Shown: piece by piece, positions 1-13,078 of the stretch
How the letters are laid out: the number at the start of each line of letters is the position of its first letter
How positions within the stretch are numbered: position 1 is the stretch's first letter
Source: Casuarina equisetifolia
Taxonomy: Eukaryota; Streptophyta; Magnoliopsida; Fagales; Casuarinaceae
DNA: 64,000 nucleotides
Assembly (NCBI GenBank): GCA_028551475.1
Contig: CM052356.1
Coordinates: 10,877,884-10,941,883 of the forward strand
Direction: 5' to 3'
Position numbers and translations under genes: made by a program
Notes under the pieces: generated by a model
The model's input: only the letters and a program-made list of their open reading frames with translations
Told to the model about the DNA's origin: nothing
Databases searched by the model: none

Positions 1-3000
1 TCTTGTATTCCCTAACTGCCAAGTCATATTCACCCTTACTAATGCTCCCCCGAATAGTACTTGGTAAGTTGAATAATGTTCGAAACCTTTGTAGCATTCC
101 TTGGACAGACCTGATCTTCTCAGCTTGGGCCTACAATAGAGACATTCCACAATGAATGTGATACATGTTGCATCAACAGGTCCAAACTTACAATCAAGCC
201 AAAAAGTAAATGTTATAAACCTGTCTCTCAAATAGAGGCTGCAGCGCACGATTAGCCTGCAAAGTAACTCCTTGAATGCAATTAAACAAATGAGAAGTTC
301 CTGAACCTTCAGGGTCTTCTTCAATTCGCTTCAACTTTGACTCAATATCTGGTACAAGAATTAGAATTTCAATATCAAATTCAAGCAATAATCCAACTTA
401 CCAACAAAGTCACACACCCATAAACGTATATGCAGGTGGCATGTGCACGCCCACAAAAAGAGTCTTGGGGGGAGATTGCACTCAACTTAGTAATTAACCC
501 CTCAAAACCATATGACACATGATGGATGCGTACCATCAATTGTGGTTTTGCAAGACACAAAGCAATCAAAATTGTCCTTCACCAATTGCTTCCTCTGTTG
601 AGTTCTTCCTTTGAGATCAGTCTTCAAAGCAAGAGCACCACCCTCCATATCTGCTGCACTTGTGTCCTGGTGTATTCGGGATAGAAACAGCTTTGCATCA
701 AATTTCTCGGAGAAATACATCAACTTCTCTGCAAATTTTTTCGTGAAAGATAATGTCAGCCACAATAACCATAGATGGAAAGATGAATTTGTCAATCCAG
801 ATGTAACAAGGGAAAATAAAAACCACTATTTTTTCTCTTAACAGCGTACAATAACATATAACAAAGCATTAGAATGATAATGATACTACACCATTTATTA
901 TAATTAAAGAGTAATATACCACTAAACAGTTTAATGACCTAAAATTCCTAGCATGATAAATCCAATCTGCTCATGGGCAGCAGTCAAGTGAACCTACTCT
1001 TGGAACATATCAACTACTTCCAGCAATTCTGTTCCTTCCACATCTAAAGAATATTCTTGGTGATCAAACTGCAGCCCAGTCTATAATATTTCTACTTACA
1101 TGTGATGACAACGGCTGGATAGAGGGAGCAAAAGCTCAACACTGGGACTGAGGAGTTAGAAATGTATCTCAGGGCCTTTGGACGAGCATCTAACAGAAAA
1201 TTCGTAGGTACATGTACTTAGAGATTGCTCACTAAACTGTTATGTCTTCACAATATAATCACCATGGTGAAATCCAAACTTAAATAATAACTGCAGCAGC
1301 ATACTTCCTTGTCATATTAATTGTAATTACGTTCTCCATTTCAGAGTTACTTCTATCCCATCACATTCCTGATTATAGAAATTTCCTGGACTTTCAGTCA
1401 ACGTGCACGTTCATAATTCAAGGGATATACATGAAGGTCAAAGAGCATATGTGAAAAATTTTGCTCTAAATTTCCAATTTTGGAACTAAGGTGAAGAAAC
1501 AGAGAAAAACATGGAGAAAGAAGAGAAAGCCACTGACTCAGCTGTATGCCTAGACAAATTCTGTCACAAATATCCACCTTCTCAATTTTACAGAACACAA
1601 GTGAGCGTGAAACCCAAGAACCTCTTATGGTTTAGGTAGACCACTTTCAACTCTAAAGTTCAAAAACCAAAAAGCAGTTAAAGAAAAGAAAATTTTTGAG
1701 GAGAAACAAAGAAGGAAAAATAAAAGATAAAAAATCAAGGGAACTTATGAGTCAAATTAAGACAAATTGCAAGCATACTAGAGATTCAATCTTGATAAAA
1801 AGTTCCAATGATGCACTCTCACAAATACATTCTAAATCAGATTCAGACTTCATAAGTCGAATCAAATAATCACCATCATTTATTATTTTCGTTGTTGTAA
1901 TCACTACTACAGCTACTTAATTATTTTCTGTGTGAGTATGTTAACTCCAAAAATCTTCATTGATGTAGAGACTATCTTGCACAAAAATGCATATCCCAAT
2001 ATTTGAAAACAATGGAAGCATAGGAACTTGAAAGAAGAGAAACATTGAGAGAGAGAGAGAGAGATGGAGACAGAAAGAGGAAAGATTTCACTAAGTGGGC
2101 AATCTTTTTGGCTAGGCAATATGCTAAAAATCTTCACACAAGGTATATGGGCCTCCAACCATTCAATTTGGTCATCTGCAAGGTTTTGCTCTCAAAATTT
2201 TCGTTCTACTCATTTAATTATCTCAAGAGATAAGAATGTCAACTCCTTCACACATCCCTATTTACCCACATTCTAAAAAGACAATTTAGTACAATGGCAC
2301 ATCTTCCAATACTTGCATAAGTAAAGTACATCGAGGAAGAAAAAGAAACTAAAAGGAAGAGAAACTTTGAGAGAGAGAGGGAAAGAGAGGAACGCCTGAA
2401 ATATGTTCAAAATCAGCAGAAAGGTAATTGTCTTCCTACCAATGTCTGTGGCCCACTTTGCACAGTTCTGTTCCCAGATATTTTGTAATTGTTCATTTGA
2501 GCTTCTTGATGTTTGTAATGTAGTTCTATGAGTACCATATGCTCTTACCAACAATCTTTAGCCCTTAAATTTTCAATTTCCCAGTCCTTCCAGCAGTTTT
2601 TACTTAATTTCCGCAGTTTGCCTTGAAGAAACTAAACAGAAGCACACTCTTCCAAGGTAGCCAAAATGTTGGGAGATTAGCTATTATAAGTGAAATGAAG
2701 GCACTTTACTATCAGGTGAAAAATTCCATAATCAAATAATCAAATCTCAAGGAACAAACTACATATTGCTAATGATCATTCAGTCATGAGTGCAGTGGAA
2801 ATCAACAAAAATCCATTTCATCAATCTTTTCTTAATAGCATGTGCATCAGTCAGGAGCAGAAGTTCAGCTACAGACCACAATAAGATAATAGCAAATCAA
2901 ATGCAAAAGAAAACAAAAGTGCATTAGTCTGCATGGAAAAATATATAGTATAAAGTTCCATATTATGCATCAAATTTGCTAACAAGAAAAGAAACATCAT

Positions 3001-5559
3001 ACCACGAAGGCTACTATCCACGTGATCTTTGTCCAACTTGGATGGAGAGCTCTCTGATGTGTCAGTGATAAGCCTCAATGATTTGTTGTCTATTATTCTG
3101 TAGGAACAGCACAAACTCAAGTTACTGAAAGTAATACAGAATGACCCACTTCAGAACCACTGAATTTTGTCTGCTAAAAGGAAAATCTTGGACCAGTGAC
3201 TCTGTTAGATTCATATTCATTAATAGCTAACATTAGGGAGTCCAATAATTTAGTAACATGTTCAAACTTCTTCAAACACAGATGCAGTCCTTAATAGAAC
3301 CTGGTTACATTAAGGAGTGCACCATCATTTTGTGCAAGATAAATAAGGGAAATTGCCAAAAAGGAAATGAAAGAGATGATATGACTAACCATGTCAAGCA
3401 AAAGTTTTATGTGATTAATCATGATGGCCAGAAGAAAACAATGTGTTTAATCCAAAACAAGTAACACATGAAAGATTTTACCCCAATCCTAGTGGATCAA
3501 CACATTCCATCCCACGTGGGAAGGACTGTAAATGGCTAAACCCCTTTCTGACTATTACTGATGGTTTTCGCTCAAATTTTTGAGCCACAGGTGCTGTTCT
3601 TGTCTCCCGCATATCACGAATCCTACGGGTAAGCTGTCAGAAAAAAGCACAACCATATGTTATCATATTAATCGACTAGAGAGAAATTCATCATCCTTAT
3701 GCACCATATATCGTAATTTCACAGGCATTCAATAATAAGATACCTAAAATTTCTGAATTTCACACCTTCAGTTCAGGATCCATATATTCTGTTTAGTGTC
3801 TACTGCATATCAAACGTCTGGGGGAAGATGTGGGTTGCCAAAACAGAAACAAAAAGAATAACCAAAAAAACAAAAATAAGGGAAAACTATCCATGTCTTA
3901 ACCAAAAAGGAGAAATGTCCAAAAATCTGCTCTCCTAGCTGGTCTATTTCCAGGACAGGTGATTGCAGGCAGCCAAAAAACTCCCAGGAGAGCAGACTTA
4001 ACAGCCAAAAACTATATGAAACTATGATCTCTATGGGGCTGTATGGCCTAGATTATCGAACAAAGTCTTAGTCTACGAACAGTCTTAGATTTAAGTTTAT
4101 CCATGATAGGAAGCTGCTGGCTCACGTAAGTTTCCTTGAGATTTATCATGTCATATGATCTGTTAGTTTTCAGGTTCACCAGAATGAGCCGTGTAAAGGG
4201 CTCATGAAACTCATTATTTATGTTTTAGAGTGAATTTTACTTTAAGTTTCCTACCTGATTTAGTAAATTACCCTTCTTTGTTATTTAAGAGTCCCAAACA
4301 TTCTAGGAAAACAACCAGGAATGCCTCTGTAAAGGTCTTTTATGTAATATGAAAAATTATGAGACAGAGTTTAATAAAATTTCAGCAACTTTCTCAAAGC
4401 TTTGGGGTGTGAGAATGCTTAGTTCATTACTCAGAAACAAGGTGTGATTGCAGAGGTTATTTCTTTTCTTTTGTTCTCTTTTTTCTTCTTTCAATTCATA
4501 ATTTGGACACCAAGCACGTAAACATTCACTTAACGTTCAATCTTATTTTAAAACATACCCATCCATTTAAGTCCAGTGTGATCTAATGATGAAGGATAAA
4601 CAGTCAACTCTTCTTCAAATGAGACAAGATATGAGGCTGTTCGGATTTGCATACAAAACTGTAAAGGATCTCTCTTGAAAATCAACAAATTCAGGCACCA
4701 ACTCATTCTTATACAAGTGAAATGTCAAGCTCCAAAATTAAATTTGTACATGAGAATAATAAGTAGATAAAGGGTAAAATTAGTCGGTGCGTTGAAGGTT
4801 TTGCACCAGGTCATACAGATGCCTCAACGTGGATAACAGCTTGTAATTCAATTCAAGCATGAACTCCAAATGTTTCAACTCAGCTGGAGATTATAACTTA
4901 GCTTCATGAACTATGAATGCCATAATCAGTCCATTTGAGTTCTTTGGTTCAAGTCATGATTGTAATAGCTACTACTATCAGAAACAAAGAAACAAGTTGA
5001 TCTTATAATGGCAGTTGCTTCCGAGTTAAGAATTGAAGTCGACAAATTATCTCAATCAAATTAGAAAAATGTTCAACAAAAAAAAGACCAGCAAGCAGCA
5101 TATCAATTAGGCGTAAAGAAACGAAAACCCAAGATCAGAATCGAAATCTCATTCTTGACCGACCTCGGTCTCGTCGACGTGTTTCCAGAGAGCCGGCTCG
5201 TCGCCGTCCCAGGTAGCTTCATCTTCCCTGGCTCGAGCCCTGGAGGCGCCGACTCGGAGATGCGGACGAACATCTTTGGTACTGGAGTCATCGTCCCCGC
5301 TGGAAATGCTGAGCATCTCGACCTCGGAGTCATCGTCCTCCTCTACCACTCTCCTCACTGCCGGGGACGGAGTCCTAGAAGGATTGGGCGGCGGAACAGG
5401 CTTCTTCGGAGGTGCCGGAGGCTGCACGTAGTTGACCACCGGCTTCCTCGAGCTTTTGGGAGCTGGAGGCCTCTGGTAATTGAGATCTCGCTGCGCTTGT
5501 TCCTTGAGAGCGATTTGGAGGAGCTCATCCTCGTCCAGGTCCTCGCTGTCGCTTGACAT
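1..5559 (-). CDS. SEC5: Exocyst complex component SEC5, N-terminal part (6 exons, runs off left edge)
   Basis: SEC5 is a subunit of the octameric exocyst, which tethers secretory vesicles to the plasma membrane. I place exons at 5164-5559, 3482-3633, 3003-3097, 534-728, 221-348 and 1-130 (continuing). All introns are GT-AG and the phases join without a break, giving about 365 codons of a protein usually near 1,100. The start MSSDSEDLDEDELLQ, the acidic-serine stretch SEVEMLSISSGDDD, then RRIRDMRETRTAPV, PRGMECVDPLGLG, KLMYFSEKFDAKLFLSRIHQ, DNFDCFVSCKTTID and AEKIRSVQGMLQRFRTLFNL all match plant SEC5 as I remember it. The N-terminus is proline-rich and disordered; the Sec5 domain starts around exon 4. 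The ATG at 5557-5559 is the family start. Exons 3 and 4 are split by a 2.3-kb intron. SEC5A versus SEC5B cannot be decided from this part. Confidence 0.93.
2047..2064 (+). repeat. (GA)n microsatellite in SEC5 intron 3
   Basis: An uninterrupted GA run of about nine units sits in the large third intron of SEC5. A shorter, impure GA stretch follows near 2369-2390. No function is implied. Confidence 0.8.
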
Positions 5560-6292
5560 TCCCTTTTCTCTGAGAAATTTGATTGGTTTTTGCTTTCTCC
5601 GGGGGGTTTGTGACGGGTTACAGATCTGATAATGGAGTTCTATAATTTGGTACTAATACTTTGTTTATAACATTCCACGCAGCGTCTTCATACACAGGCC
5701 GAGAGAGAAAAGTCGCACTGGAGGGACACGTTCGTCTCACCGAGTCCGGGAGAAAAGCATGTATGCCTGCTGAGTTAGGACGTTTGTGGCGATCAATCGG
5801 GACCGTTAAAAAACTTGAAACTACCTTACATTTATCTGATGATCACTTACAACTTTGCGTGCATTTAAAGGCCATCAATTCTCTTTCTAAGGTATAATTT
5901 CAAAAATGAAAGCTAATGCTAATCATTAACTCAAAACAGCAGTATGTTTTGTTATGATCAAAACGGTCAAATATATATAAAACGATTTTTATTTTTTTAT
6001 TTTATAGAGTTCTCATTAGTGTTTCCGCTGCAAAAAAAATATAGTTTTATTGATTTCTATTAAGTATTGATTTTCTTGCAGGCAAACAAATATCGACGTG
6101 TCATTTTTTTAGATAATAATTAAAGGCTTTTGTGTGAAGTGAGGAAGTGGAAATAAAAAAGTTTGAGATGAGGAAAACAAAATTGATTTTCCTTACGAAA
6201 GTGAATGCTAGAAAAGTTAGAAATATTAGTGTTTTTAAAAGGTCCAAGACTAAAGACCGTAATGATTATAGATTTTGGTAACTTTGGCTTAT
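5560..6292. other. SEC5 upstream region, no gene seen
   Basis: This holds the presumed 5' UTR and promoter of SEC5 (transcribed leftward), then AT-rich sequence up to the first retrotransposon LTR. I see no clear TATA box and no convincing coding sequence. The short open frame at 5661-5897 resembles nothing I know. Confidence 0.5.
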
Positions 6293-6748
6293 TGTCACGG
6301 GTTGGAGTTTATTAAGTTGACTATGAGGCATTTAGTCTCCTTCTCTCTCTATCAAACAACAAAGTAAATCTATTTCCTCAAGTGAGAACGTTTTACCAAA
6401 AATAGCTCGATAGTTGATGAAAAGAAAGATAAAAAAATACAAGTAGAAGGAAGTTATTCTACTCTTAAGAGTGTATTCGGCAACTATTGTTTGATTACAA
6501 CTTCACTTTGCCCAAATAGGTACTTCCTTATTTATATACATCCTACTAGAAACTACAAAGAATGCATCTAGAATCTTATACTAAAATATCTAGATATTTA
6601 CAAATGAATTAAAACCCTTACTGATTAAAACCCTTACCATTTACTAGACTTCTATAGAACATCTTGAGATTCTCTTTTGGAGAATTTAAAGCTTGTATAG
6701 ACATTATTCTATTATTAATTGTTTCTTCTTTTCATTATCCTTTTCACA
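6293..6748 (-). repeat. 3' LTR of the minus-strand Gypsy element
   Basis: A 456-bp terminal repeat pairing with 13079-13538. Shared blocks include the stretch around TATTTATATACATCCTAC and the one around TTTGGAGAATTTRRAGCTTG. A further partial copy of its middle lies at about 7005-7130. Confidence 0.8.
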
Positions 6749-7983
6749 ATTCTTCCCCCTCCAATTTTGCAATTCCCATCTTATGCTCTTGCCACGTCTA
6801 GGATAGCTTGTGACAAAGAGGTATTGATCCTTTTCTTCCTTAGCTCTTGATAGGATTAGAGTCCACCAACTACTTCACCTCTTCTCCTACATAAGTCATC
6901 CCCAAAACATTCTACTAAATTTTTAACATCTTCCTCAACTTTGATGCCTTTAAAAGTTGATTTCTTATAGCCAACGTTAGAAGTATTAAGGTACTTCATT
7001 GTCTCTATTTAGAAGTATACATTGTATTAGCAAGTACAAAGAATGTATTTAGAATCTTATACCAAAATATCTAGATGTTTATAAGTGAATTAGAATTGCT
7101 ATTGCTCATTAAACTTTTAGATAAAACTTGAGAAAAATAAAGGACCCATGGAAAATAAAAGGTGCCAAAAATGATTACCCAATACACTAAACTAGAGAAG
7201 CACGAAAATGAAAAAAAAAAAAAGCTTGAAGGCTGTAATTATATTCAATGATTTGTATAGGGTTTGTGATGAATCCATATATTAATATGGACAACCTAAC
7301 ATAATCAACTTACAAAACAAAGAATTTGAGTTTTTTCCAAAATCAATTGTTAGTTTCTTGATTTCTTCTTAATGAACATGGATTGGTTTTTTAGTCTTGT
7401 GAAAGTCTTTAATCCTTAGCTTTTATTTCTTTCCAAATGAAGTTTAAGGCTATTTGAAAAGCTTATCTTTTGATGAAGATTTTCTACATTTATTAGCATT
7501 GATGATTCCTTTGCATTGGGAAGCTTTGAGAAGGCTTTCCAAAACCAATGTAGGAGAGATCAACATTTTTATTTCTCAAACTTCAATTCCTTTTTTGCTA
7601 TTGAGATTGGTGATAGGTTGATGGCTTTTAATGATGTTTAGGTAAGTACTAACTCAATGGAGATTTTGTTTTTCACTAATACTTTTCTTTTCATTCTTTT
7701 TCTCTTTATATGTGAGTTGTCACATTCTCCCACCCCTCCAATTTTATGATGCCCTTGTTGTGCTCTTACAACATTTAAGATAACTTGTGACAACTAGGTA
7801 CTAATCCCTTTCTTCTCTAGCTCTTGACAAGAGAGAATTCCAACCTTTTCATCTATTCTCCCACATAAGCCATTCTTAAAACCTCCCCTTAAATTTTAGA
7901 CCTCTTCCTCAAATCTAATGCCTTTAAAAATTAATTTCCCATAGCCAACTCTAGGAATATCAAGGTACATCATTGTCTCCCAT
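6749..7983 (-). repeat. Tandem duplication at the 3' end of the Gypsy element
   Basis: The segment 6749-7004 is repeated in diverged form at about 7722-7983, including the polypurine-tract-like GGAGGGG...GAA motif (minus strand) next to an LTR-like start. A fragment of LTR (7005-7130) lies between. This fits unequal recombination or slippage that duplicated the internal-3'LTR junction. Confidence 0.65.
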
Positions 7984-8589
7984 GGCCTACCTTCTTCACC
8001 TTGTTATACTCCTTACTAAAGCATTTCCTTGAACTTCTCTAACTAGGCACATTGCAATACATGCCTCTAGTGCAAATCGTATTTTTCTTCCTTTTAAGAC
8101 CTCACTTAGAGAGTATAACCTCCTTTTTAAGACCTACTATGGCCAATACCATCTCCATTCCTTGGAGTAGTTTGTCTTACCCACTTTTGCAGGAGTACTT
8201 CTTCAATAAGCCATAAAGCTATGCAATGCTTTAAACCTTATAAGTTGCATATTGTCCCATTTGGTCTTCACAATGCATGAGATGCTTGTGCTTGCCTCCA
8301 CCAGTGAGACTTTTGTCTTGTCTTCCTTTACCATCCAAAGGGTGCCAATTTCATGCACATTATAATGGAAGATGTAGTTGGAACCATGTAAATAGCACTT
8401 AAATCTACACCTTGATTCTATTATGTCTAAGCATTGGAATTACATAGTCCTCTCTAAAGAAATCCATTTACAACATTACTTGATAGTCATCCATGTGAAT
8501 CATTAAGAAGCCTACCTTTCTAATCCATCCATCAAGGCTTAACTTTGCTCCTCAAGCCATGCCAATTAGGGATGTGACATTGCCTTTAA

Positions 8590-8784
8590 CTAACTTCTAC
8601 ATCCATCAACCTTTTCAACCCCCAAGGTAAGACACTTGGTTTCTTTAAGATTAATGAAGTTATGTGATGCAACTATATTAACTAACACCTTGGTTGCCTT
8701 TCCATTAACTTTTAACACCACAAACAACAACCCCTTGGTATTCATAACTTGTAGCATTTTCTTAGTTTTGAAAGCATTTAGCAA
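8590..8784 (-). pseudogene. Gypsy retroviral-type aspartic protease relic
   Basis: An open stretch of 64 codons contains KGLLFVVLKVNGKATKVLV followed by NIVASHNFINL. This is the typical plant Gypsy protease region, where functional copies read D-T/S-G-A around the catalytic aspartate. Here the aspartate is replaced by asparagine and the glycine by valine, so the active site is destroyed. Broken coding sequence surrounds it. It confirms the minus-strand orientation of the enclosing element. Confidence 0.75.
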
Positions 8785-10199
8785 CCCAAGCTATATAGAT
8801 CCAACCTTTTGGACCTCTTCTTGGGTTGTTTGATCCTCACATTCCATCTTCAAAGCATTCAAAGAACAATTTCGAACAATCTCTCCTTGTATGAGGACCT
8901 TTATATATGAATGTTAGGATTGGGTTAAGGTTAAGCAATTTATCTTAACCTTTTTTTCTCCCTATATATCATAATTTGCTTTAAATGAAAGTCTCCAATG
9001 GGAAGAAATTCAAGTGAGTTTCCAACATAAAGAAATCTAAGCTTTCTAGCAAGCCCTAACATGTTAGCTGCTTTTCTCCAAACTAATGAGATAGGAATTT
9101 ATGAAGTATACTTGTTTCAAGACTTCATAGATTTTTGTTTATGGAGAAATTTTTACTAAGGAAAATGTTGTCATTCATGTAAGTTTCTTCTTACTTTTGT
9201 ATTGCCTCTTTCCTTTCTCTTTCCTTTTAATTCTCTTGTTTCTTTTGCTCCATGAAACATAAAACATGAAACTTGTTTGGTAAGTTTTATGGTCACCTAT
9301 AGAACAAAAAGCTTGAATAATGAGTCTTAAGGCTCCATGTTAGGCTAACCAAATCCACACATGAAGACAAATTTTTGTTTTTTTCTTAGATTGGAACACA
9401 TGAGGAGATCTTGTTCTTTTTTAGGTTTATAAGCTTGGACTTTTTAAAATCTCCATGAACACTTGACTTTTCAAATGGCCATACATTTTTGAATTCCTTT
9501 CATACTTTTTTCTTTTCTTTTTAGCCAATGTTGCCAATAAGTTAGTTTCATTTTGCAACAAAGAAGTTCATATTAACTTGAGTCTAAGATTTTAGTTGCA
9601 ATGTACATTAAAAATGTTCAATTATATGTAGTTTTTATAATTCATCAAAGTCTATATTCCAACATAATAGAATATTATAATCAAGAGTATCTATATAATT
9701 TTAGAAACTAGAAAATATCTTTTTATTGTAGTAGGTTTTCCAAGTAATATTTAGTTAGAATTCTCATTCTCTTGCTGTACTAGGTTTTCCTAATAGTCCC
9801 TTACTGGGATTCCTTTGATATTAGTATATAAATAAATAAAGTATAGAGAAATCTAGCAGATGAGTAAAGAAAGTCCTATTGGGAGCTAATTGTTGGAAAA
9901 AACCTATCTTATGGATTCTAGTTGATGAAAAAAATCTATGAAGTGCTTATTAATAATAAGGAAAGTATGAGAAAATTTTATAAAAAGAGACTAGAGAGGT
10001 GTCAGATATAATGTTAGTTCAAATCTCTTAAATCTATTATGTTTAAATATGTGCATTCTTGTGGTTGTGTTTGATTTGTATATGGGTGATGCACTTTGTT
10101 GAATTTTTGCATCAAATAGTATCAAAACTATTTGGATCCCCAATAGCGAAGCATTCCTTTTTAGGCTTAAAGCTTTTATTTCTCTCTTTGTACTTATGG

Positions 10200-10608
10200 T
10201 GGGTTAAAGTTGGCCTTCCCTTTTGAGCCAATCTTTGGTTTTCTTATCCCTACCTTTGGATTGTCTTTAAGTCTTTCCTCTCCTCCATCACTAGCATCAC
10301 TAGCCCTTTGTTTAGGCTTGGAAGATTCAATGCATTAGTACTTAATAAGGGACCTTAGATCATTAAAGCGCTTGTTTCACCCAATTTTGAAATCATTAAC
10401 CAAATGAAATAAGAAGTTATCTTAGGTCATTCTTAAAATTTTGTAAAATGAGATATGTGAACTTCTAAACATAATCATTAATGGATGACTTGTGCCTTAA
10501 CTTTCTTAACTTCTTTTTTGCTCTCATACACTATATTCTTAAGGTAGAATTCCCTCTTTAGTTTTCTCTTAAACTCCTTAAATGTATCAATGTAACATAG
10601 GCCCTTCT
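10200..10608 (-). pseudogene. Gypsy gag relic, C-terminal part
   Basis: Reading the minus strand with frame changes gives FKEFKRELKREFY and then VYESKKEVKKVK, matching the conserved Gypsy gag pattern W-x-x-F-K-R-E-L-K-x-Q-F-x-P. Downstream comes a stretch resembling DLLFxFMxGLxxWAKxEL. In-frame stops are frequent. The N-terminal part of the same gag lies beyond the inserted solo LTR at 12253-12640. Confidence 0.6.
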
Positions 10609-12252
10609 TGTTGGAAAATAGGGTTTTGCTATGACTGAAAATATTTTCTGGTAAATATCAATTCTTAAAATATATTTTTCTAAATGTGTAAAAAGAAAAA
10701 CTATAGGAAGTAAAAGGTGTATAAATTATAATATTAATTAATGATATTATAAAGTAACCAGGTTCCTACATTTCATCATAAAATATATTCTTAAAGTTCT
10801 TGTGACATATATTTGTGATATATATTCAAATATTTGAATATTTGAATATTTGAATATATTGATTATTTAAATATTTCCTTAAGAAATAAAATATATTTGA
10901 ATATATTTTATTTTAGGAATATGATACTTGGTTTGATGTAATTATAAGAACATGAGGGACATTAACTCTATCATGATATTAGCTTAAAGTCAATATATGC
11001 AATACACCAAAATATGAACTTTGTAAAAGATCATATTTTTGGACCTTGTTGATATTGGACCATGTATATCTGCTGGATATGTCATCACTGGATTGGACCC
11101 TTCTTGCTAGATTGAGATGATATGGTGCGGCCCAAGCTTGCGTCAGCCCGATTCTACTCTTTGTTACAGTGTCGTCTTGACCATCAATGGAGTTTCCTTG
11201 TTACGGTGTCGTCTTGACCATTGGTGAAGCCTTTTGGCCACGACATCGTCTCACTTAAGGAAACACATAAGATGCTTTTATCCTTCGATGAGTTTGCCTT
11301 AGCCGTTAGCCATTTCACTTGTCCCCGATGCTATCTCCACTTCTCTCAAATGTCGAAACCTCAACGGGAGGAATTTGAAGGAGACAAGCTGTCAGAATGG
11401 TCAGATTTCGAATATAAAGGCTGATATGAGGTTGATTTAATAGATAGCCTACTATTCGTAATGGGAAAAAGGCTATGGTTCAGGTTTAATTAAAAAAACC
11501 CTAGATCTACTTCTATTTAAAAGGAGATGTGTGCGTGAAGATTTTCTTTTACTGATTGACATTTATTTGAAGTGTTCTCTTTGTGAAGAAAATCTCTTAA
11601 GCTCACCTACTATTTGATTCGAGTTTGTTCATCTCTCGGTGACTTACAAGGGTTCGGTGATATTTGATTATTTGCTTTGATCTTCGATTCTATACTTAAT
11701 CGTAATTTGTACAACATTATTTATGTGCTGATTTCACTTATAAACATTTACTGCACATAAATTTTGAGGAAAATCCCAAACCCTAATTTCTTCAAATTGG
11801 GGATTTCGTGTTAGGAGCTCTGTATTTTGATATATATGCTTGAATAGCTCCTCTAATTAGCAATATCCCATAAATTAACATATCATTTAGGGATTTGCTA
11901 TTGTATATGATCTTTTGATCATAATTTGTATTCAGACTTGAGAATTCCTTTGAGAAGGAATTATTTAGATTAGGGAGAACTTATTCTCCTAATCAAGTTT
12001 AGTAAAGCGGACTTCAATCGGTTGGATTGAAGGAGAAAAGGGTGGACGTAGGACTCTAAGATAGAGTGCCAAACCACCGTGGTAAATTGGGTGTTGATTC
12101 TCTTACTCTTTACTTGCTTAAATAATTTTGTTTGCCTTCTTATTATCATATAAATTGTTAAATTAATTGATTGAATTTTTATCATACAAAAGCATAGTTT
12201 TTGGTACAAGAACAATTCAATCCCTTTTTTTGTTAAGCCATAAAACCCAACA
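10609..12252 (+). mobile_element. Solo LTR (Copia-type, 1.64 kb) nested in the Gypsy element
   Basis: The segment starts TGTTGGAAAATA and ends CCCAACA, flanked by CTTCT and TTTCT, a 5-bp target duplication with one mismatch. It splits the gag of the surrounding element. Near its 3' end it carries GAAGGAGAAAAGGGTGGACG and a GCCAAACCACCGTG-like block, a signature common in plant Copia LTRs. A GC-rich repeated block (GTGTCGTCTTGACCATYRRTG) lies at about 11170-11225. A related LTR lies at 15567-17169. Confidence 0.75.
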
Positions 12253-12640
12253 TTTCTAACCTTAAAGTGTATCCCATGCCATTACAGTAATGCATCATTA
12301 ATGAGAATGATGAATGTTATTTGTAACTTAAGGAACTCATCCATTATATCCAAGTCATTGAAGTGTTATTTCACATGTCAAAAGAAGTCTTCCACCACCT
12401 TAGCAACATGCATGCCATTGAACTCCTTAGATCTTAGTGCCATTATTTGTAAAGTTTTCTTAAACACCAATGCTCCTATTGTTGGAAGATCTTCTAGATA
12501 GCTTTTCCTTAGTTGATGCCGATTTCCGTAACAAGGATTCCACTTGCATTTGTAAGCATGCCAAGATCTCCATGGCAGTTATTTGGAAACCATTAAAAAT
12601 GAAACTAACCCAATCTCTCCATATAAATATCCAAGAAATC
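12253..12640 (-). pseudogene. Gypsy gag relic, N-terminal part
   Basis: On the minus strand, a region with stops reads KEFNGMHVAKVVEDFF, then HFNDLDI. This corresponds to the plant Gypsy gag pattern K-x-F-x-G-x-R-D-A-K-E-L-x-N-F-L-W-x-M. It continues the gag at 10200-10608, interrupted by the solo LTR. The frame 12460-12642 belongs to the same relic. Confidence 0.5.
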
Positions 12641-13065
12641 AAAATAGCATAAGATTTGCCTCTCCATATAAGCTCATTGTTGAAAAGTCTTCATCTTCCT
12701 CATCTCTCCCACAATAAAGATAAACTGAGGTCAATGAGAGCTTAGCACATCTAGTCAATTTACAAACCTTTGATAGCTTTAGTTAAGTAAGGAAAGCTCC
12801 TTCCTTTGGAAATGATTGTCGAGAATCTTCATTTCTTCCCAGTAAAGTGCGGTTCCTCACTTCAAGTTAGCCACCCTTTTATCTGCACTTTAATTGTCCA
12901 ACTTCTTACTTAAAAAGTAATGTCATTCTCTTAAATGTTATCATAGCTTCCTAAGCTAAACTAGACCCTTTCTTCTAATTCCTTCCCTTGGTGGGTAGCA
13001 TCTTTACCCTTAGTGTCTTGCATTTGCGTTTCATTTGAAACTACTGACATTGTCTTTCAAACTAG

Positions 13066-13078
13066 CTCTCATACCAAT
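13066..13078 (-). other. Primer-binding site (initiator Met tRNA type)
   Basis: Directly inside the 5' LTR, the minus strand reads TTGGTATGAGAGC. This is one base from TGGTATCAGAGC, the usual complement of the 3' end of initiator Met tRNA. It fixes the 5' LTR boundary at 13079 and the element orientation. Confidence 0.8.

Noticed and set aside
8160..8290. Plus-strand phrase VPFGLHNA resembling the RT motif MPFGLTNAP
   Set aside because: The surrounding Gypsy element is on the minus strand and no other RT motif follows on the plus strand, so it is likely chance or an unrelated fragment.
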